In this document: positions 63,756 through 64,000 of the stretch, in pieces | Layout: each line of letters starts with the position of its first letter | Numbering within the stretch: the stretch's first letter is position 1 | Assembly (NCBI GenBank): GCA_963781495.1 | Contig: CAWAFX010000002.1 | Coordinates: 1,178,001-1,242,000, forward strand | Length of the DNA: 64,000 nt | Direction of reading: 5' to 3' | Origin: Mayfieldus sp963781495 | GTDB taxonomy: Bacteria; Actinomycetota; Thermoleophilia; Solirubrobacterales; 70-9 | Made by a program: the position numbers and the translations under genes | The notes under the pieces: generated by a model | Seen by the model: the letters and a program-made list of their open reading frames with translations, nothing else | The model's database searches: none | What the model was told of the DNA's origin: nothing

Positions 63756-64000
63756 GTCGCCTTCTCGACCTCGACCACGACCGGGGCGCCGTTCAGCAGC
63801 GCGTTGGCGTTGTCGGTCGCCGTCCCCTCGATCAGAAAGCAGGTCCCGGCCTCGATCCGCTCCCGCACCGCCGCCTGCGCCGAGACGCTGGCACCGTTGG
63901 ATCGCACCGTCACCTGGTCGCCGTCGGCGATCGCCAGCCGCTGGGCGTCGGCGGTCGCGATCTCCAGCCGCTGCCGGGGAGTCAGAAAGTGCAACGGCGG
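63752..64000 (-). CDS. nuoG: NADH-quinone oxidoreductase subunit G, C-terminal end (rest outside window)
   Basis: The frame runs off the right edge, as the 5' part lies beyond 64000. The visible residues [32 protein letters not shown] are the molybdopterin-dinucleotide-binding domain that ends NuoG-type proteins. It overlaps nuoH by 4 bp. Iron-sulfur motifs would be outside this window. Confidence 0.8.
   Translation of the reverse strand, partial: PPLHFLTPRQRLEIATADAQRLAIADGDQVTVRSNGASVSAQAAVRERIEAGTCFLIEGTATDNANALLNGAPVVVEVEKAT

Overview
This 64 kb window is high-GC actinobacterial chromosome, most likely from the Thermoleophilia (Solirubrobacterales or relatives). The pointers are the small exported protein with an RRHLTYANAMSTIAVFLVLGG start typical of that class, a Kgd-type E2-E1 2-oxoglutarate dehydrogenase, a decaprenyl-phosphate phosphoribosyltransferase, and dense operons with 1-4 bp start/stop overlaps. 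I found no rRNA, tRNA, CRISPR array, phage or transposase gene. The placement is inferred from gene content, not from a marker gene.

Layout. 1-6.9 kb: the end of alanine dehydrogenase and a semialdehyde dehydrogenase (+), facing a polyamine ABC operon (potA-potD-potB-potC) that runs into azlC-azlD (-). 7-10.7 kb: a secreted NlpC/P60 hydrolase behind a c-di-AMP (ydaO-type) riboswitch, a thioredoxin-fold protein, an ABC-2 exporter and an SDR. 10.7-19 kb: aconitase, a 290 bp palindrome-rich intergenic region, a DUF3817 protein, and a 1452-residue fusion of two lipoyl domains, a peripheral-subunit-binding domain, the E2 core and E1 of 2-oxoglutarate dehydrogenase. Citrate synthase lies at 24.7-26.1 kb, so three TCA-cycle steps sit within 16 kb.

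19.1-22.9 kb: a two-domain fatty acyl-CoA reductase overlaps an alkylglycerone-phosphate-synthase-like flavoprotein, a plausible aerobic route to ether lipids. 23-34 kb: DPPR synthase, two small unknown genes, citrate synthase, a methyltransferase with a membrane protein, a PfkB kinase, a quinone oxidoreductase, a DEAD-box helicase, and a histidine kinase/response regulator pair. 34-38.2 kb: a HAD phosphatase, an APH-fold kinase, a flavin-reductase-like protein and an acyl-CoA dehydrogenase, which together are the split equivalents of human ACAD10/ACAD11. 38.2-49.7 kb: esterase, RibD-like reductase, RpiB-like isomerase, sulfotransferase, DUF2804, a flippase-like membrane protein, SnoaL (plus a duplicated 5' relic), a pilin-like protein, SDR, hydrolase-fold, saccharopine-dehydrogenase-like and CBS proteins.

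49.7-56.3 kb: a GH114-like lipoprotein, an LPSTG-anchored cupredoxin, a double-length ThyX homologue whose signature motif is divided between its halves, a VOC protein, a fused M14 carboxypeptidase/amidase-2 peptidoglycan hydrolase, and a PLP decarboxylase. 56.3-64 kb: the 3' part of the complex I operon, nuoG(partial)-H-I-J-K-L-M-N.

A ~65 bp element occurs three times (6898, 24654, 27707) in intergenic positions. Its central hairpin changes sequence but keeps perfect pairing. The most novel signals are the divided-motif double ThyX, the FAR/AGPS pair, the all-in-one OGDH, the M14/amidase fusion and the covarying repeat.
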